From CAZOGW01 sp964579415 (GTDB lineage Bacteria; Actinomycetota; Acidimicrobiia; Spongiisociales; UBA5794): a stretch of 64,000 nucleotides of DNA. Below are positions 41,874-51,337 of this stretch, in pieces. The stretch lies in assembly GCA_964579415.1 (NCBI GenBank), contig CAZOGW010000005.1, positions 1 to 64,000 of the forward strand, written 5' to 3'. The position numbers were made by a program, and so were the translations under genes. Below the pieces are notes generated by a model. It ran no database searches, was not told the origin of the DNA, and saw nothing but the letters and a program-made list of their open reading frames with translations. Position 1 is the first letter of the stretch. Every line of letters begins with the position of its first letter.

Positions 41874-42919
41874 GGCACGCCAATCGGGCCGGGATCGGTG
41901 ATGCCGGAGCGCCAGAGGTTCCACCATGCGGCGACGGCGTCGTCGAGCCGGGCGGCATCATCGGCAGCCAGCCACGACGCGACGATGGCCTGCCGGGTAA
42001 GGGTGGCGGCGGTCTCGGGACCGTCCCCGAACAGCTCGCTCACCTGGCGCAGCTCGCCGGCGAGGTCGCAGTGGAAGAAGGCGGGGTCGTCGGTGCTGAT
42101 GGTGACGAGCGCCCCGGCGTCGAGGAGCGTGCCGACCGGATGAGACTCCCACGATGCTGCCACCCCGGTGCGGAGGTTAGAGGTGGGGCACACCTCCAGC
42201 GGCACCTGGTCCCGCACCAGGCGGGCCAGTAACTCGGGATCCTCCACGGACCGGACACCGTGCCCTATCCGCTCCACGCCGAGGGCGTCGAGGGCGCCAC
42301 GGACGCTCTCCGGTCCCGCCGCCTCCCCGGCATGGGCGGTGAGACGCAGCCCGGCCGACTCCGCCCGGCGGTACACCGCGGCGAACGGCTCCGGAGGATG
42401 GCCCTGCTCGGAGCCGCCGATTGTGATGGCGACGATCCCCGCGTCCGCCATCGCGTCGATGGCCTCCTCGAGAACGGCGGCGCACCCGGCGGGCGACTTG
42501 TCCCGCACCAGATCGACGGTGAGCGCCACCTCTACGCCGTCTATGGAGTCGAGACCCTGCCGCACCGCCACCGCCATGTCGGCCAGGGCGAGCCCGTGGC
42601 GGGCGAAGTCCGACGGCGAGATCGACGCCTCGGCATAGACGATCCGCTGCTCCACCAACTCGGAGGCCACCGCCCTTCCCAGCGCGGCGAAATCCTCAGC
42701 CGTCCGCAGCCATCCGGTCATCCACCACCACGTCTCGATGAAGTGGGGGAAGTCGCGGTAGGAGAACATCCGCCGCATCGCATCGGCGTCGGGCACGGCC
42801 GGGTCGCCTCCGTAGGCCGTCACCCGCTCCCACAGCAGACGGTGCGGGATCGCCCCCTCGATGTGCAGGTGTAACTCGACCTTGGGGCACAGGTCGTAGA
42901 CGGTCGGCGCGTGCGGCAT
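41867..42919 (-). CDS. add: Adenosine deaminase family protein
   Basis: A 350-residue TIM-barrel deaminase. Zinc ligands in KVELHLHIEG (about 13-22), His in LTAHAGEAAG, catalytic Glu in the same segment, and STDDPAFF near the end. ERIGHGVRS and CPTSNLRTG are also family features. It converts adenosine (or a related purine) to the inosine form. The start MPHAPTVYD at 42919 is where homology begins; the frame is open further up but mirrors the divergent cupin gene. Confidence 0.88.
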   Translation of the reverse strand: MPHAPTVYDLCPKVELHLHIEGAIPHRLLWERVTAYGGDPAVPDADAMRRMFSYRDFPHFIETWWWMTGWLRTAEDFAALGRAVASELVEQRIVYAEASISPSDFARHGLALADMAVAVRQGLDSIDGVEVALTVDLVRDKSPAGCAAVLEEAIDAMADAGIVAITIGGSEQGHPPEPFAAVYRRAESAGLRLTAHAGEAAGPESVRGALDALGVERIGHGVRSVEDPELLARLVRDQVPLEVCPTSNLRTGVAASWESHPVGTLLDAGALVTISTDDPAFFHCDLAGELRQVSELFGDGPETAATLTRQAIVASWLAADDAARLDDAVAAWWNLWRSGITDPGPIGVPW

Positions 42920-43060
42920 CCGGCGCAGACTAGGTGTGATGGCACCGGTCTCCGTCGGGCGCTCGGACAGCGGGTCGACCGGTGGCGGGGCCAGCCACAA
43001 GGGGATGTCTGCTTGACCGGCGACGGTCCTACGCTGCGGGCCGACCGACCCTGGAGTGTG

Positions 43061-43387
43061 ATGGAGCTTCACCGCTACACCGATGCGCCGAGCTTCCCGT
43101 TCGGACACCTCACCGTGCGCGACATGACGCCGGAGGGCTTCGACCGGTTGGCCCTCGCCGAGATCGAGGTCCCCATCGGGGCCGACAACCCGCCGTACGC
43201 GGCCACCGGCAACGACAAGATCTACGTCGGGATCACCGGCGATATCGAGTTCGTCGTCGGCGAGGAGACGGCGCGGCTACGGCGGGGCGACGTGCTCGTC
43301 ATCCGTGCCGGTGACCGCTTCTCGTACCACAACGGCGGCTACGAGACCGGCCGCCTACTCGTGATCCAGGTCCCGGCCACCGCGTAA
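43061..43387 (+). CDS. Cupin-domain protein
   Basis: A 108-residue single-domain cupin. The second motif is GDVLVIRAGDRFSYHNGG; the first motif is weak, with few metal-binding histidines (only His in SYHNGG), so metal-dependent catalysis is doubtful and a binding role is possible. GGAG lies 6 bases before the ATG. It is divergent from adenosine deaminase and may share its regulation. Confidence 0.75.
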   Translation: MELHRYTDAPSFPFGHLTVRDMTPEGFDRLALAEIEVPIGADNPPYAATGNDKIYVGITGDIEFVVGEETARLRRGDVLVIRAGDRFSYHNGGYETGRLLVIQVPATA

Positions 43388-43405
43388 GGCGTCGCTCGAC
43401 TCCTG

Positions 43406-44704
43406 CTACGCCCCCACGGTGCAGCCGAGGACGTCGATGAATCCCTGGGTGTCGCTGACGTATTCCCACACCGTGATCCAAGAGCCCTCGTAGTAGATCC
43501 CGCTGGTGATCAGCTCCATCCGTCCGTCGTGGTTGACGTCGGCAAAGCCGGTGATGCCGGGCCGCACCAGCAGGCTCTCGGTACCACCGCCCGAGTCGGG
43601 GATCACCGAGATCTCGAGCAGGAGTAACTCCTCCTCGCCCTGGATCTCCTTGAGCACGTAGATCACCCCGTAGGACCCCGGGGCTGCGTCGATGAGCGAT
43701 CTCCCCTCGTTGTGGAAGGCCGCCACCGCGGTGTCGGTGACACCGTCGCCGTCGATGTCGGTCTGAATCACCTGGGTGATCTCCACCACAGGGTCGGCGA
43801 TGTCGGAGGCGAGCAGTTCCCGGGTCCGCTCGACGAGGTTGGCGTCGTTGATGTTGCCGTTGCTGACGGCACGGGGAAACAGGTTGCCCGACGTCTGCAC
43901 CGCGACACCGCCGGTGTCGCCGGGCGGCTGCGGGGTGAGGGGCACACGCCAGTGGCTCGACGGCGCCGACTCCTGCACCGGAGCACCGCCGGTGACCGTC
44001 GACGGTGAGGACCCGATCCCGATGCTCTGGTAGCTCTCGCCGCCGGACACGGGTAAGGAGGAGGCGTTGGTGGCGCGCTGCCAGCCGCCCTCCCACCATC
44101 CGGCGACGCACAGGTTTCCTGCCACCGTCATGGTGTCGGAGCCGGCCGGCTGCGTGGTGGTCGTCTCCGCCGTGGTGGTGGTGGTGGGAGCCAGCGTGGT
44201 GGTGGTCGTGGTCGCCTCCGTGGTCGAGGTGGTGGCCTCGATGGTGGTGGATGTCACCTCGGTGGTCGTCGTCGGCGCTGCGGTGGTCGTGGTGTCTCCC
44301 GGGATGGTGGTGGTGGTGGTGGACACCGGCACGTCGTCGCCGTCACGGGTGAGCAGGTAGATCAAGAGGCCGATGAGGGCGACCGTCAGGAGCACGATGA
44401 TGGTGATCAGGGTGTTGCGGGTGCGCTGGGAGTCGCCGTCGTCCCCGTCGCCGGGACCGCCCGTCGGTGGCGGGTAATCGGGGGGCAGCCCGCCGGGCGG
44501 GATGGCCGGCATGAGCTGGGTGGCATCCTCGTCCATGGCCCAGGGAGGGGCTTCAGGCGGTGGGGCGGGGACCTGTTCGGGGACCGGGGGAGGCGTGGTC
44601 GGCGTGCCGTCTCCGGCCTTCGCTGTCGCCGCGGTGGGCTCATCGATGGGTGGCGGTTCGACCGGCCCCTCAGAGTTGGGGGGCCCGTCCGGTGGGTTCG
44701 TCAT
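43406..44704 (-). CDS. Membrane protein with Thr-rich linker and Ca-binding-type extracellular domain
   Basis: A 432-residue protein. Pro-rich cytoplasmic part (about 1-95), one membrane helix (about 98-118, LITIIVLLTVALIGLLIYLL), a Thr/Ser linker (about 125-190) and an extracellular domain with two EF-hand/FG-GAP-like loops, DIDGDGVTDTAV and DVNHDGRMELIT. The layout fits a surface sensor or adhesion protein that spans the cell wall. No known family recognised. ATG 44704 is preferred over GTG 44710. Confidence 0.72.
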   Translation of the reverse strand: MTNPPDGPPNSEGPVEPPPIDEPTAATAKAGDGTPTTPPPVPEQVPAPPPEAPPWAMDEDATQLMPAIPPGGLPPDYPPPTGGPGDGDDGDSQRTRNTLITIIVLLTVALIGLLIYLLTRDGDDVPVSTTTTTIPGDTTTTAAPTTTTEVTSTTIEATTSTTEATTTTTTLAPTTTTTAETTTTQPAGSDTMTVAGNLCVAGWWEGGWQRATNASSLPVSGGESYQSIGIGSSPSTVTGGAPVQESAPSSHWRVPLTPQPPGDTGGVAVQTSGNLFPRAVSNGNINDANLVERTRELLASDIADPVVEITQVIQTDIDGDGVTDTAVAAFHNEGRSLIDAAPGSYGVIYVLKEIQGEEELLLLEISVIPDSGGGTESLLVRPGITGFADVNHDGRMELITSGIYYEGSWITVWEYVSDTQGFIDVLGCTVGA

Positions 44705-44788
44705 CAACACGCCTTTCGGGCGACGCGCGGGTGCCGACAGGATACGTCGTCACCGCCTCGACTCGCGGCAACGTCCGCTACGCGGGGC

Positions 44789-45460
44789 TCAGGCGGCGGG
44801 AAGGACGTGCCGGTAGATGGTGGCGAAGTGGATCGCCGAGGCGGTGACCACCAGCACGTGGAACGCTTCGTGGTACGAGAAGACGCGAGGCCACAACCGG
44901 GGCCGGTTGGTGACCAGCATCACCATGCCCACGGTGTAGAGGATCCCGCCCGTGGCGAGGAGAGCCACCGCGATGCCGCCGGCAGAGTGGGCGACCGGCC
45001 ACATGATGATCACCGCCAGCCACCCCAGCGTTGTCGACAGGGCGACGCTGAACGTGTTCTTGTCCCGGGGGAACCATGCCTGCTGAGCGACGCCGATGGC
45101 GGTCAGCAACCACACCGTGACCAGGACGGCGACACGGAGCCCGCCGTCGAGGGCGGCGACCGCAATCGGCGTGTAAGTGGAGGCGACCAACACGTAGATC
45201 ATGGAGTGGTCGGCGCGCTGCATGCGCTTCTTCCACAGGTTGCTCCAGGGCACGGAGTGATAGAGGGCGCTGGTGGAGTAGAGGGCCACCATGCCGAGGC
45301 CGAAGACGGCGGCGGCGATGCGCACCGGCCATGTCGGGGAGTGGGCCATGAGGTAGGCAGTCCCGATGACGGCCAGCACCGCCGCGGTGCCGTGGAGGAA
45401 TCCCCGCACCGGGTTCTGCATGCGTCCCAGCGTTGCCCGTTCGATCGGATCGAGTGCCAT
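44789..45460 (-). CDS. Hemolysin III / PAQR-family membrane protein
   Basis: A 223-residue protein with seven helices and the PAQR motifs STSALYHSVPW, RADHSMIYVLVASTYTP and a C-terminal HEAFHVLVVTASAIHF with the conserved His residues that bind zinc. Family members affect membrane fluidity or act as hydrolases; hemolysis is historical. In mycobacteria a hemolysin III gene also lies beside a short cis-prenyl transferase gene, as here. Confidence 0.9.
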   Translation of the reverse strand: MALDPIERATLGRMQNPVRGFLHGTAAVLAVIGTAYLMAHSPTWPVRIAAAVFGLGMVALYSTSALYHSVPWSNLWKKRMQRADHSMIYVLVASTYTPIAVAALDGGLRVAVLVTVWLLTAIGVAQQAWFPRDKNTFSVALSTTLGWLAVIIMWPVAHSAGGIAVALLATGGILYTVGMVMLVTNRPRLWPRVFSYHEAFHVLVVTASAIHFATIYRHVLPAA

Positions 45461-45840
45461 GCACTGAGGCTACCGGTGGGTGCGCGCTAACCGGCGAGGA
45501 ATCGCGCCGAATCGGCGCCACTTGGTAAACAACGGTAATCCGACATCAGGTCGGCTCGGGGAATGTGATCTGCCGCAGGCGAGGCAATGAGAGGAAGGTC
45601 CAGGCGGGAGTTTGGTCGAAGCAGGCGAAGACTTCTGACGGTTTGTGGCCAAATCTCGGCGAACTGCCCGCCGTCAGCGGAGTGGCTCGGGGGGCGTCGC
45701 CAGTCGGACTGCCGACGTGCGACGCCCCCTCACGCTCCGAACCGCCGGGGTCTCCTCATGCGGTGCGCCCCGAGGCCGCATTCGCGTATGCCCCTCTAGA
45801 CCGCGGCTCTGTGGTGGGAGTCGGTGCCTTGGATCGACCG
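45461..45840. ncRNA. Gene-free stretch with a large stem-loop
   Basis: 380 bases without a credible gene. A perfect 11-bp stem GGGGGCGTCGC (45690-45700) with GCGACGCCCCC (45719-45729) encloses a second stem (CAGTCGG region with CCGACGTG). A weaker dyad, CCGAC/GTCGG, lies near 45539-45553. It may be a structured RNA or a bidirectional terminator; no known RNA family is recognised. Confidence 0.35.
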
Positions 45841-46230
45841 TCAGGCGGAGCGGGCGATGCCCGCGTCGCGCAGGACGCCGGCAGGGACCCCGGCAGCGCG
45901 CCAGGCGGCATATGTGATGCCCTTACGCTGCGAGTACCCCTTCACCGCGCCGACGAAGCCCTCCTCGAGAGCGGCCAGGTCGTTGGCCGCGGAGACGGTC
46001 TTGAGTGCCTCTTCGGCGTCGAGACGCTGCTGGAGCAGGTCCACCTTCTTCAGCGGGTCGCTCTCGGTGCCGAGCCTGGCGTCCAACTTCTCGATGCGGG
46101 AGTTGACAGACTCGGTGGTGACGGGACGGCCCGGCCTACGATTGGCAAGTGCCTCGAGATAGGCCTTGATCGCTCGTGACTCCTTGCGACCCTGTGCCAG
46201 TGCGTTCTTGTGCTCCTGGGACATTGCCAT
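45841..46230 (-). CDS. Conserved hypothetical actinobacterial protein
   Basis: A 129-residue basic and helical protein: MSQEHKNALAQGRKESRAIK, ALANRRPGRPVTTESVNSRI, then a coiled-coil-like segment (KKVDLLQQRLDAEEALKTV) and GFVGAVKGYSQRKGITYAAW. The K/R-rich start and the GRPV turn suggest nucleic-acid contact, but the function is unknown. GGAGG lies 9 bases before the ATG. It is divergent from the prenyl transferase gene. Confidence 0.75.
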   Translation of the reverse strand: MAMSQEHKNALAQGRKESRAIKAYLEALANRRPGRPVTTESVNSRIEKLDARLGTESDPLKKVDLLQQRLDAEEALKTVSAANDLAALEEGFVGAVKGYSQRKGITYAAWRAAGVPAGVLRDAGIARSA

Positions 46231-46322
46231 CTACTTAAACCTCCATGGGACGGGGACATACACATCTATCTTGCCACCACTGAAGCGTAATGCGAGATTC
46301 TGTATCAGAATGACTGACGTCG

Positions 46323-47102
46323 ATGGAACCTAAGCAACAGATCAAACGGTCGCTCTACAGCCTCTACGAACGGCGCATTCTTCGCTATCTCGACCGCTCG
46401 GCGCTTCCCCGGCACATCGGAGTGATCCACGACGGTCACCGGCGGTACGCCCGCAGCGAAAGGCTGCCCGACTATGCCTCCGGTTACAGGGTGGGAATGG
46501 ACAAGTTCATCGAGTTCCTCGGCTGGGCGGAGGAGTTGAGCATCCCTGCGATTACCTGCTGGTTGCTGTCCAAGGAGAACCTCAACCGCCCCGCAGCAGA
46601 ATTGGAGCCGTACTACGACGTTCTCATCGAGATGTTCGACCGGATACCCGACGCCGTGGGCGAGCCGGTCAAGGTCCGCTTCATCGGGAGCCTCACCGAG
46701 TTGCCCCCGCGACTGGTGGCGGCCGCCGAACGCCTCCAGGTGGCGTGCAGCACGGGGGATCGCCGGGTGACCATTGCGCTGGCCTACGGTGGTCGCCAGG
46801 AGATCGTGGACGCCGCCCGGGATCTGGTGGCGAAGCTGGCCGCCGACGGCGTGCCGGCCCTGGAGATCGCGGACGCCATCGATGCCGACGCCCTGGCCCG
46901 CCACCTCTACGCGGCGGACCTGCCTGACCCTGACCTGGTCATCCGAACCTCGGGTGAGGCGAGGCTCTCCGGATTCCTGCTGTGGCAGGCGGCGTACGCC
47001 GAATACTCCTTCGTCGACGTCTATTGGCCCGCCTTTCGCCGTGTCGACTTCCTCCGTGCCCTTCGGGATTACACCCAACGCGAGCGCCGCTTCGGCCGCT
47101 AG
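46323..47102 (+). CDS. uppS: Short-chain cis-prenyl transferase (Z-FPP/undecaprenyl diphosphate synthase family)
   Basis: A 259-residue cis-prenyl transferase matching the mycobacterial Z-farnesyl diphosphate synthase type. IRTSGEARLSGFLLWQAAY, VYWPAFRRVDFLRALRDY and AYGGRQEIVDAARDL are diagnostic. The active-site loop normally reads DGNRRWA; here it is HDGHRRYA (Asp37, His39), so the conserved Asn is His, which could change activity. It builds polyprenyl carriers for cell-wall synthesis. Confidence 0.87.
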   Translation: MEPKQQIKRSLYSLYERRILRYLDRSALPRHIGVIHDGHRRYARSERLPDYASGYRVGMDKFIEFLGWAEELSIPAITCWLLSKENLNRPAAELEPYYDVLIEMFDRIPDAVGEPVKVRFIGSLTELPPRLVAAAERLQVACSTGDRRVTIALAYGGRQEIVDAARDLVAKLAADGVPALEIADAIDADALARHLYAADLPDPDLVIRTSGEARLSGFLLWQAAYAEYSFVDVYWPAFRRVDFLRALRDYTQRERRFGR

Positions 47103-47112
47103 CGGGGGGACA

Positions 47113-47251
47113 GTATCCAGTAGCCAGTAGCAGGACCAGCGCTCTTCAGGCTCTCGGTCCGATATCTGGCGCTGGTCACAGCAGAGGGCCGTGTCTCGGG
47201 TCGGGCCTGGGTCTTCGTACTGGATACGGGATACTGGATACGGGATACCCC
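47113..47251. repeat. GTA-heptamer inverted pair, locus 5
   Basis: Left array 47113-47133 (GTATCCA, GTAGCCA, GTAGCAG) and right array 47217-47251 in inverted orientation (GTACTGG, ATACGGG, ATACTGG, ATACGGG, ATACCCC). Between them lies a 9-bp hairpin GACCAGCGC (47134-47142) / GCGCTGGTC (47169-47177). The locus fills the space between two convergent genes and could serve as a terminator for both. Confidence 0.8.
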
Positions 47252-47270
47252 TGATCACCGAGGCGTCTTG

Positions 47271-47960
47271 TCATCGTGATCGTTCGTCCCTTGCAAGATG
47301 CTCCTGGTCGTTGAAGGAGCGCAGCGAGAAGACGTGCCCATCGGCGAGGGGGACGGTGCGCACCCGGGCGATGGAGGCATGGCCCAGCATGAAGCGCTCC
47401 CACTCCCACGGTGTCGGCTCTACGCCGAGAAGGTAGGTCAGCGCCACCGAATTGGTACCGCCGTGGGCGACGATGACGATGCGCCCCGCCCGGCCCTCGT
47501 CGCGCCACATGTGGGGGCGGCCCTGCCGGTCGGGAGTTACGCCGCGCTCGGCGAGGACGTGGCCCAGCAGGTCGGTGACGCGGACGTGGAAGTCACGGAA
47601 GGTCTCGCCTCCCGTCATGCCGTCCCACCACTGCTCCGGCGGTCGGCGTTGCGCCTCGATGAAGATGCGCTGGACGTGCTCCTCGGGCTGCTCACTCCAG
47701 TCGGGAAGACGCATCTCCACCAGGTCGTCGAGCGTGACCGGCGCCACTCCGGTTGCCCTCACCAGAGGCAGTGACGTCTCCTGGGAACGCACCGCAGGTG
47801 ACACCAGCAACTCCTCGATGGGGCGGGCGTCGGAACGGCTCAGGCGTCCCGCCACCCGCCCGGCCTGGACCTGCCCCAGCGGGGTCAGGCCCGGATCGTG
47901 CCGCGCCCGCCCGTCCACCGTCCACCGCGGTTGTCCATGCCGGATCAGCACGATCTCCAT
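47271..47960 (-). CDS. Histidine phosphatase superfamily protein
   Basis: A 229-residue phosphoglycerate-mutase-like enzyme. Catalytic RHG in MEIVLIRHGQ (His8), Arg in LLVSPAVRSQET, Glu region VEMRLPDW, and the second His in IVIVAHGGTNS. A phosphatase on a small phosphorylated metabolite is likely; the substrate is not clear. Its leader contains a GTA-heptamer array starting 8 bases upstream of the ATG. Confidence 0.9.
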   Translation of the reverse strand: MEIVLIRHGQPRWTVDGRARHDPGLTPLGQVQAGRVAGRLSRSDARPIEELLVSPAVRSQETSLPLVRATGVAPVTLDDLVEMRLPDWSEQPEEHVQRIFIEAQRRPPEQWWDGMTGGETFRDFHVRVTDLLGHVLAERGVTPDRQGRPHMWRDEGRAGRIVIVAHGGTNSVALTYLLGVEPTPWEWERFMLGHASIARVRTVPLADGHVFSLRSFNDQEHLARDERSR

Positions 47961-47967
47961 GCAGCGA

Positions 47968-47995
47968 GTATCCAGGATCCAGTAGCCGGTAGCCA
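47968..47995 (+). repeat. GTA-heptamer array, locus 6 (4 units)
   Basis: GTATCCA, GGATCCA, GTAGCCG, GTAGCCA, then ATACC. It lies in the leader of the phosphatase gene (start at 47960, minus strand), between it and the divergent pyrE. Confidence 0.8.
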
Positions 47996-48086
47996 ATACC
48001 GGCCGCCCGGGCAACATCGGCGGGCTGTCTTGTCGCGGCGGCTCCACGAGCCGACCAGATCGTATGACCGAGTACCCTTCCGATCC

Positions 48087-48629
48087 ATGAGCCCGTCACC
48101 GCGCCAGGCGCTGATCGACCATCTCGCGGCGCACGCGGTACGCACCGACGGGCCCTTCGTGCTCAGCTCGGGGGCGGTGTCCTCCTGGTACATCGACGCC
48201 CGGCGCACCACCTTCGACGGCGCCGGGGCGGCCATCGTGGGCGCTGCCGTCGCCGAAGTCCTCCCCCGGGAGGCGACGGCGGTGGGTGGGCTGACGATGG
48301 GCGCCGACCCGGTGGCGGTGGCGACAGCGATGACTGTGGGCAACGGGCTCAAGGCTTTCTCCGTGCGGCGCACAGCCAAGACCCACGGCACCGGCGGTCG
48401 CGTCGTCGGCCCGATCGGCCCCGGCGACAAGGTCGTCCTGGTCGAGGACACCACCACCACCGGGGGATCGTTCACCGAGGCCGCCGAGGCGTTGGAAGCC
48501 GAAGGCATCGACGTGATCGCGGCAGTGGCCCTGGTCGACCGCAGCGAGGGAGCCGTCGCCGAGTTGATGCAGGGCCGGGGGACGCCCTACGTGGCGCTGG
48601 CCACCGCCACCGACCTGGGGGTGGGATGA
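48087..48629 (+). CDS. pyrE: Orotate phosphoribosyltransferase
   Basis: A 180-residue type I phosphoribosyltransferase. PRPP-binding motif VVLVEDTTTTGGS at about 114-126; FVLSSGAVSSWYIDARR and GGLTMGADPVA are typical of PyrE. It makes OMP in pyrimidine synthesis. TACCCT (48073-48078), 8 bases before ATG, fits a leaderless promoter. Other pyr genes are not nearby. Confidence 0.9.
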   Translation: MSPSPRQALIDHLAAHAVRTDGPFVLSSGAVSSWYIDARRTTFDGAGAAIVGAAVAEVLPREATAVGGLTMGADPVAVATAMTVGNGLKAFSVRRTAKTHGTGGRVVGPIGPGDKVVLVEDTTTTGGSFTEAAEALEAEGIDVIAAVALVDRSEGAVAELMQGRGTPYVALATATDLGVG

Positions 48630-48630
48630 G

Positions 48631-49338
48631 ATGAGCGCCCTGGTGTCGGTGCGCCGCTCGCCGATGCGCACCGTTCTCACCCTTCTCGCCGGGATCCTGT
48701 TGCTGCTGGCCGCCTACGACATCACCCGTGGCCATGTCATCTCCGGTTCACCCACCCGCCAGGATGTCCCAGAGGACCAGGTCGAGGTCAGCACCACACT
48801 CCCGCCACTCACCACCAAAGGCGAGAGCGAGCGCCGCACCGATCTGCTGTGGGGCACCGTGTTCGTCATGGCGGGCTTCGCGACCGTGGTCGGCGCCGTG
48901 GTGTCGCTGGCGCGGCGGCCGTCGCTGGTGGAGGTCGGCGAGGATTCTCTGCGCTTGAGGATCGCCGGTCCCGGGGCACTGGTGGCCATACCCTGGGAAC
49001 ATGTCGACTGGGTCCATTCCGGGGTCAGCGACGACGACGAGGCCACCCCGGCACGGGTGCTGCTGGTGCATGTCGACGATCCGGAGGACTACCCACGCTA
49101 CCCGTGGGGGGCCATCTGGGACGGGGCCACCCTGATGATGGACGCCGACTCGTGGAACATGCCGCCCGAGGATGTGGTCAACCATGCCCGCATCGCGCTG
49201 GGAGCCCATCGTCGTGAGGCCGAGGCCGCCGCCGAGGCGGGCATCCAGCTGGCGCTGGGCGACCAGGCACCGCCTCCGGTGGAGCACGCCGATGCCGGTA
49301 GCGAGGCTGAGCCGTTTCCGGAGGCCGATCCGGTGTGA
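48631..49338 (+). CDS. Two-helix membrane protein of unknown function
   Basis: A 235-residue protein with helices at about 13-30 ([18 protein letters not shown]) and 72-92 ([20 protein letters not shown]) and a PH-like cytoplasmic domain after them ([29 protein letters not shown]). It sits directly between pyrE and nfo, with a 4-base overlap with nfo. No role assigned. Confidence 0.75.
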   Translation: MSALVSVRRSPMRTVLTLLAGILLLLAAYDITRGHVISGSPTRQDVPEDQVEVSTTLPPLTTKGESERRTDLLWGTVFVMAGFATVVGAVVSLARRPSLVEVGEDSLRLRIAGPGALVAIPWEHVDWVHSGVSDDDEATPARVLLVHVDDPEDYPRYPWGAIWDGATLMMDADSWNMPPEDVVNHARIALGAHRREAEAAAEAGIQLALGDQAPPPVEHADAGSEAEPFPEADPV

Positions 49339-50089
49339 TCGCCATCGGGGCGCATACCGGCGCCGCCGTCCCGCTTGTCGCCGCCGCCGAGCGGGACGCC
49401 GACCTGGTACAGATCTTTCTCTCCAACCCGCAGTCGTGGAAGAAGCCCGCCCCTCGGGCCGACGCCGAGGAGCTGCTCGCCTCCGAGCTCCCCATCTATG
49501 TCCACGCCCCGTACCTGATGAACCTGGCCTCGCCCAACAACCGCATCCGCATCCCCAGCCGCACCACCCTGCGTCATGCCGGCGAGGCGGCCGCGGCCAT
49601 CGGCGCAGCCGGGCTGATCGTCCATGGCGGCCACGTCGGTGACGACGAGGACATCGCCGTCGGCTACGACCGGTGGCGCAAAGCGCTGGAGGCGTACGAC
49701 GCCCCGGTGCCTGTCCTGGTCGAGAACACGGCAGGCGGGGGCAACGCCGTGGTCCGGGAGCTGGAGAGCTACGGCCCGCTGTGGGAGGCCATCGGCGATT
49801 TCGGTGTCGGCGCCTGCCTCGACACCTGCCATGCCTGGGCAGGCGGCAACGACCTGGCCGGCGCGATCGACGTCGTCACCGCCGCCACCGGCGGTGTCTC
49901 TCTGGTCCACTGCAACGACTCCCGGGATCCCATGGACAGCCGCCGCGATCGCCACGCCAACCTCGGCGCCGGGATGATCCCTCCGGATCTTCTCGTCCAC
50001 GTGGTCCGCTCTGCCGGAGCTCCCGTCGTGGTCGAGACTCCCGACGAGAACGAAGGCCAGAAGCGGGATATCGCCTGGTTAAGAACCGT
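49335..50089 (+). CDS. nfo: Endonuclease IV (AP endonuclease), 3' end lost in the gap
   Basis: 251 complete codons before the run of N. Starts GTG 49335 ([20 protein letters not shown]). Metal-binding residues in [55 protein letters not shown] and VVVETPDE are present. It cuts DNA at abasic sites in base excision repair. Family members end soon after DIAWLR, so only a few residues are missing. The last bases carry a TTA leucine codon, rare here. Confidence 0.88.
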
Positions 50090-50189
50090 NNNNNNNNNNN
50101 NNNNNNNNNNNNNNNNNNNNNNNNNNNNNNNNNNNNNNNNNNNNNNNNNNNNNNNNNNNNNNNNNNNNNNNNNNNNNNNNNNNNNNNNN
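50090..50189. other. Assembly gap (100 N)
   Basis: Exactly 100 N, the usual placeholder for a gap of unknown length. It cuts the end of nfo and lies 5 bases from the stop codon of ino1. Any sequence read through it is meaningless. Confidence 0.99.
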
Positions 50190-50194
50190 TACGC

Positions 50195-51310
50195 CTACCT
50201 CAGAAACGCCTCGCGGTCCCCCGCAGTCGCATCGCCACCTCCGATGAAGTCCTCCACGTGGGCGGCTGCAACGACGTCGCGGTACTGGACCGGTGGGCTC
50301 TTCATGAAGTACGCCGAGGGGGCCAGCAGAGGTCCGCCGATGCCGCGATCCATGGCCAGCTTGACGCAGCGCACCGCGTCGATGACTACTCCCGCCGAGT
50401 TGGGGGAGTCCCACACCTCGAGCTTGAGCTCCACGTTGAGCGGCACGTCGCCGAAGCTGGTGCCCTCCACCCTGATGTAGGCCCACTTGCGGTCCGACAG
50501 CCACGGCACGTGGTCCGAGGGGCCGATGTGGACGTCCTCTGAGCCGATACCCTGGTCGATCTGGCTGGTCACCGACCGGGTCTTGGAGATCTTCTTCGAC
50601 TCCAGCCGCTCCCGCTCCAACATGTTCTTGAAGTCCATGTTGCCGCCGAAGTTGAGCTGGTAGGTGTGGTCGATGTTGAGGCCGCGATCCTCGAAGAGTC
50701 GGGCCAGGGTGCGGTGGACGATGGTGGCGCCTACCTGCGACTTGATGTCGTCACCGATGAGGGGCAGGCCGGCCGCGGCGAAGCGGCTTGCCCACTCCGG
50801 CCGGCTGGCGATGAACACCGGGATGCAGTTGATGAAGCCGACGCCGGCCTCGAGCGCTGCCTCGGCGTAGTGCTCGGTGGCCTCCTCGGAGCCCACCGGC
50901 AGGTAGGAGACGAGCACGTCGGCGCCGCTGCGGCGCAGCACGTCGGCGACATCGACCGGTTCGGCCGCCGACTCCTCGATCACCTGGCGGTAGTACTTGC
51001 CCAGCCCGTCGAGGGTCGGCCCGCGCTTCACCTCCACGCCCAGCTCGGGAACCTCGGCGAAGCGGATGGTGTTGTTGGTGCCCGCCCACATCGCCTTGGC
51101 GACGTCGCTGCCCACCTTGGCGGCATCGACGTCGAAGGCGGCGACGATCTCGATGTCGCCGACGTGGTAGCCGCCGAGGTCGACATGCATCAGTCCGGGG
51201 ACCTGCGTCGACGGGTCGGCAGAGCGGTAGTACTCGACGCCCTGGATCAGGGAGTTGGCGCAGTTGCCGAGTCCGGCGATGGCGACACGGACCTTGGGGG
51301 ATGTGCTCAC
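50195..51310 (-). CDS. ino1: Inositol-3-phosphate synthase
   Basis: A 371-residue enzyme of the short prokaryotic type. NAD site [38 protein letters not shown], then [29 protein letters not shown] and [20 protein letters not shown]. It turns glucose-6-phosphate into inositol-3-phosphate for phosphatidylinositol, mycothiol-type thiols or compatible solutes. The next gene upstream encodes a PadR regulator, as in mycobacteria. Confidence 0.95.
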   Translation of the reverse strand: MSTSPKVRVAIAGLGNCANSLIQGVEYYRSADPSTQVPGLMHVDLGGYHVGDIEIVAAFDVDAAKVGSDVAKAMWAGTNNTIRFAEVPELGVEVKRGPTLDGLGKYYRQVIEESAAEPVDVADVLRRSGADVLVSYLPVGSEEATEHYAEAALEAGVGFINCIPVFIASRPEWASRFAAAGLPLIGDDIKSQVGATIVHRTLARLFEDRGLNIDHTYQLNFGGNMDFKNMLERERLESKKISKTRSVTSQIDQGIGSEDVHIGPSDHVPWLSDRKWAYIRVEGTSFGDVPLNVELKLEVWDSPNSAGVVIDAVRCVKLAMDRGIGGPLLAPSAYFMKSPPVQYRDVVAAAHVEDFIGGGDATAGDREAFLR

Positions 51311-51337
51311 AGGGATGGCTCCTTGCTCGGATAAGGG

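Noticed and set aside
44005..44352. Trp/Val-rich open frames opposite the Thr-rich linker gene
   Set aside because: Low-complexity antisense of ACC-rich threonine codons.
49335..50542. Long frames reading through the run of N on both strands
   Set aside because: They exist only because N codons are not stops; the joined parts belong to nfo and to the antisense of ino1.
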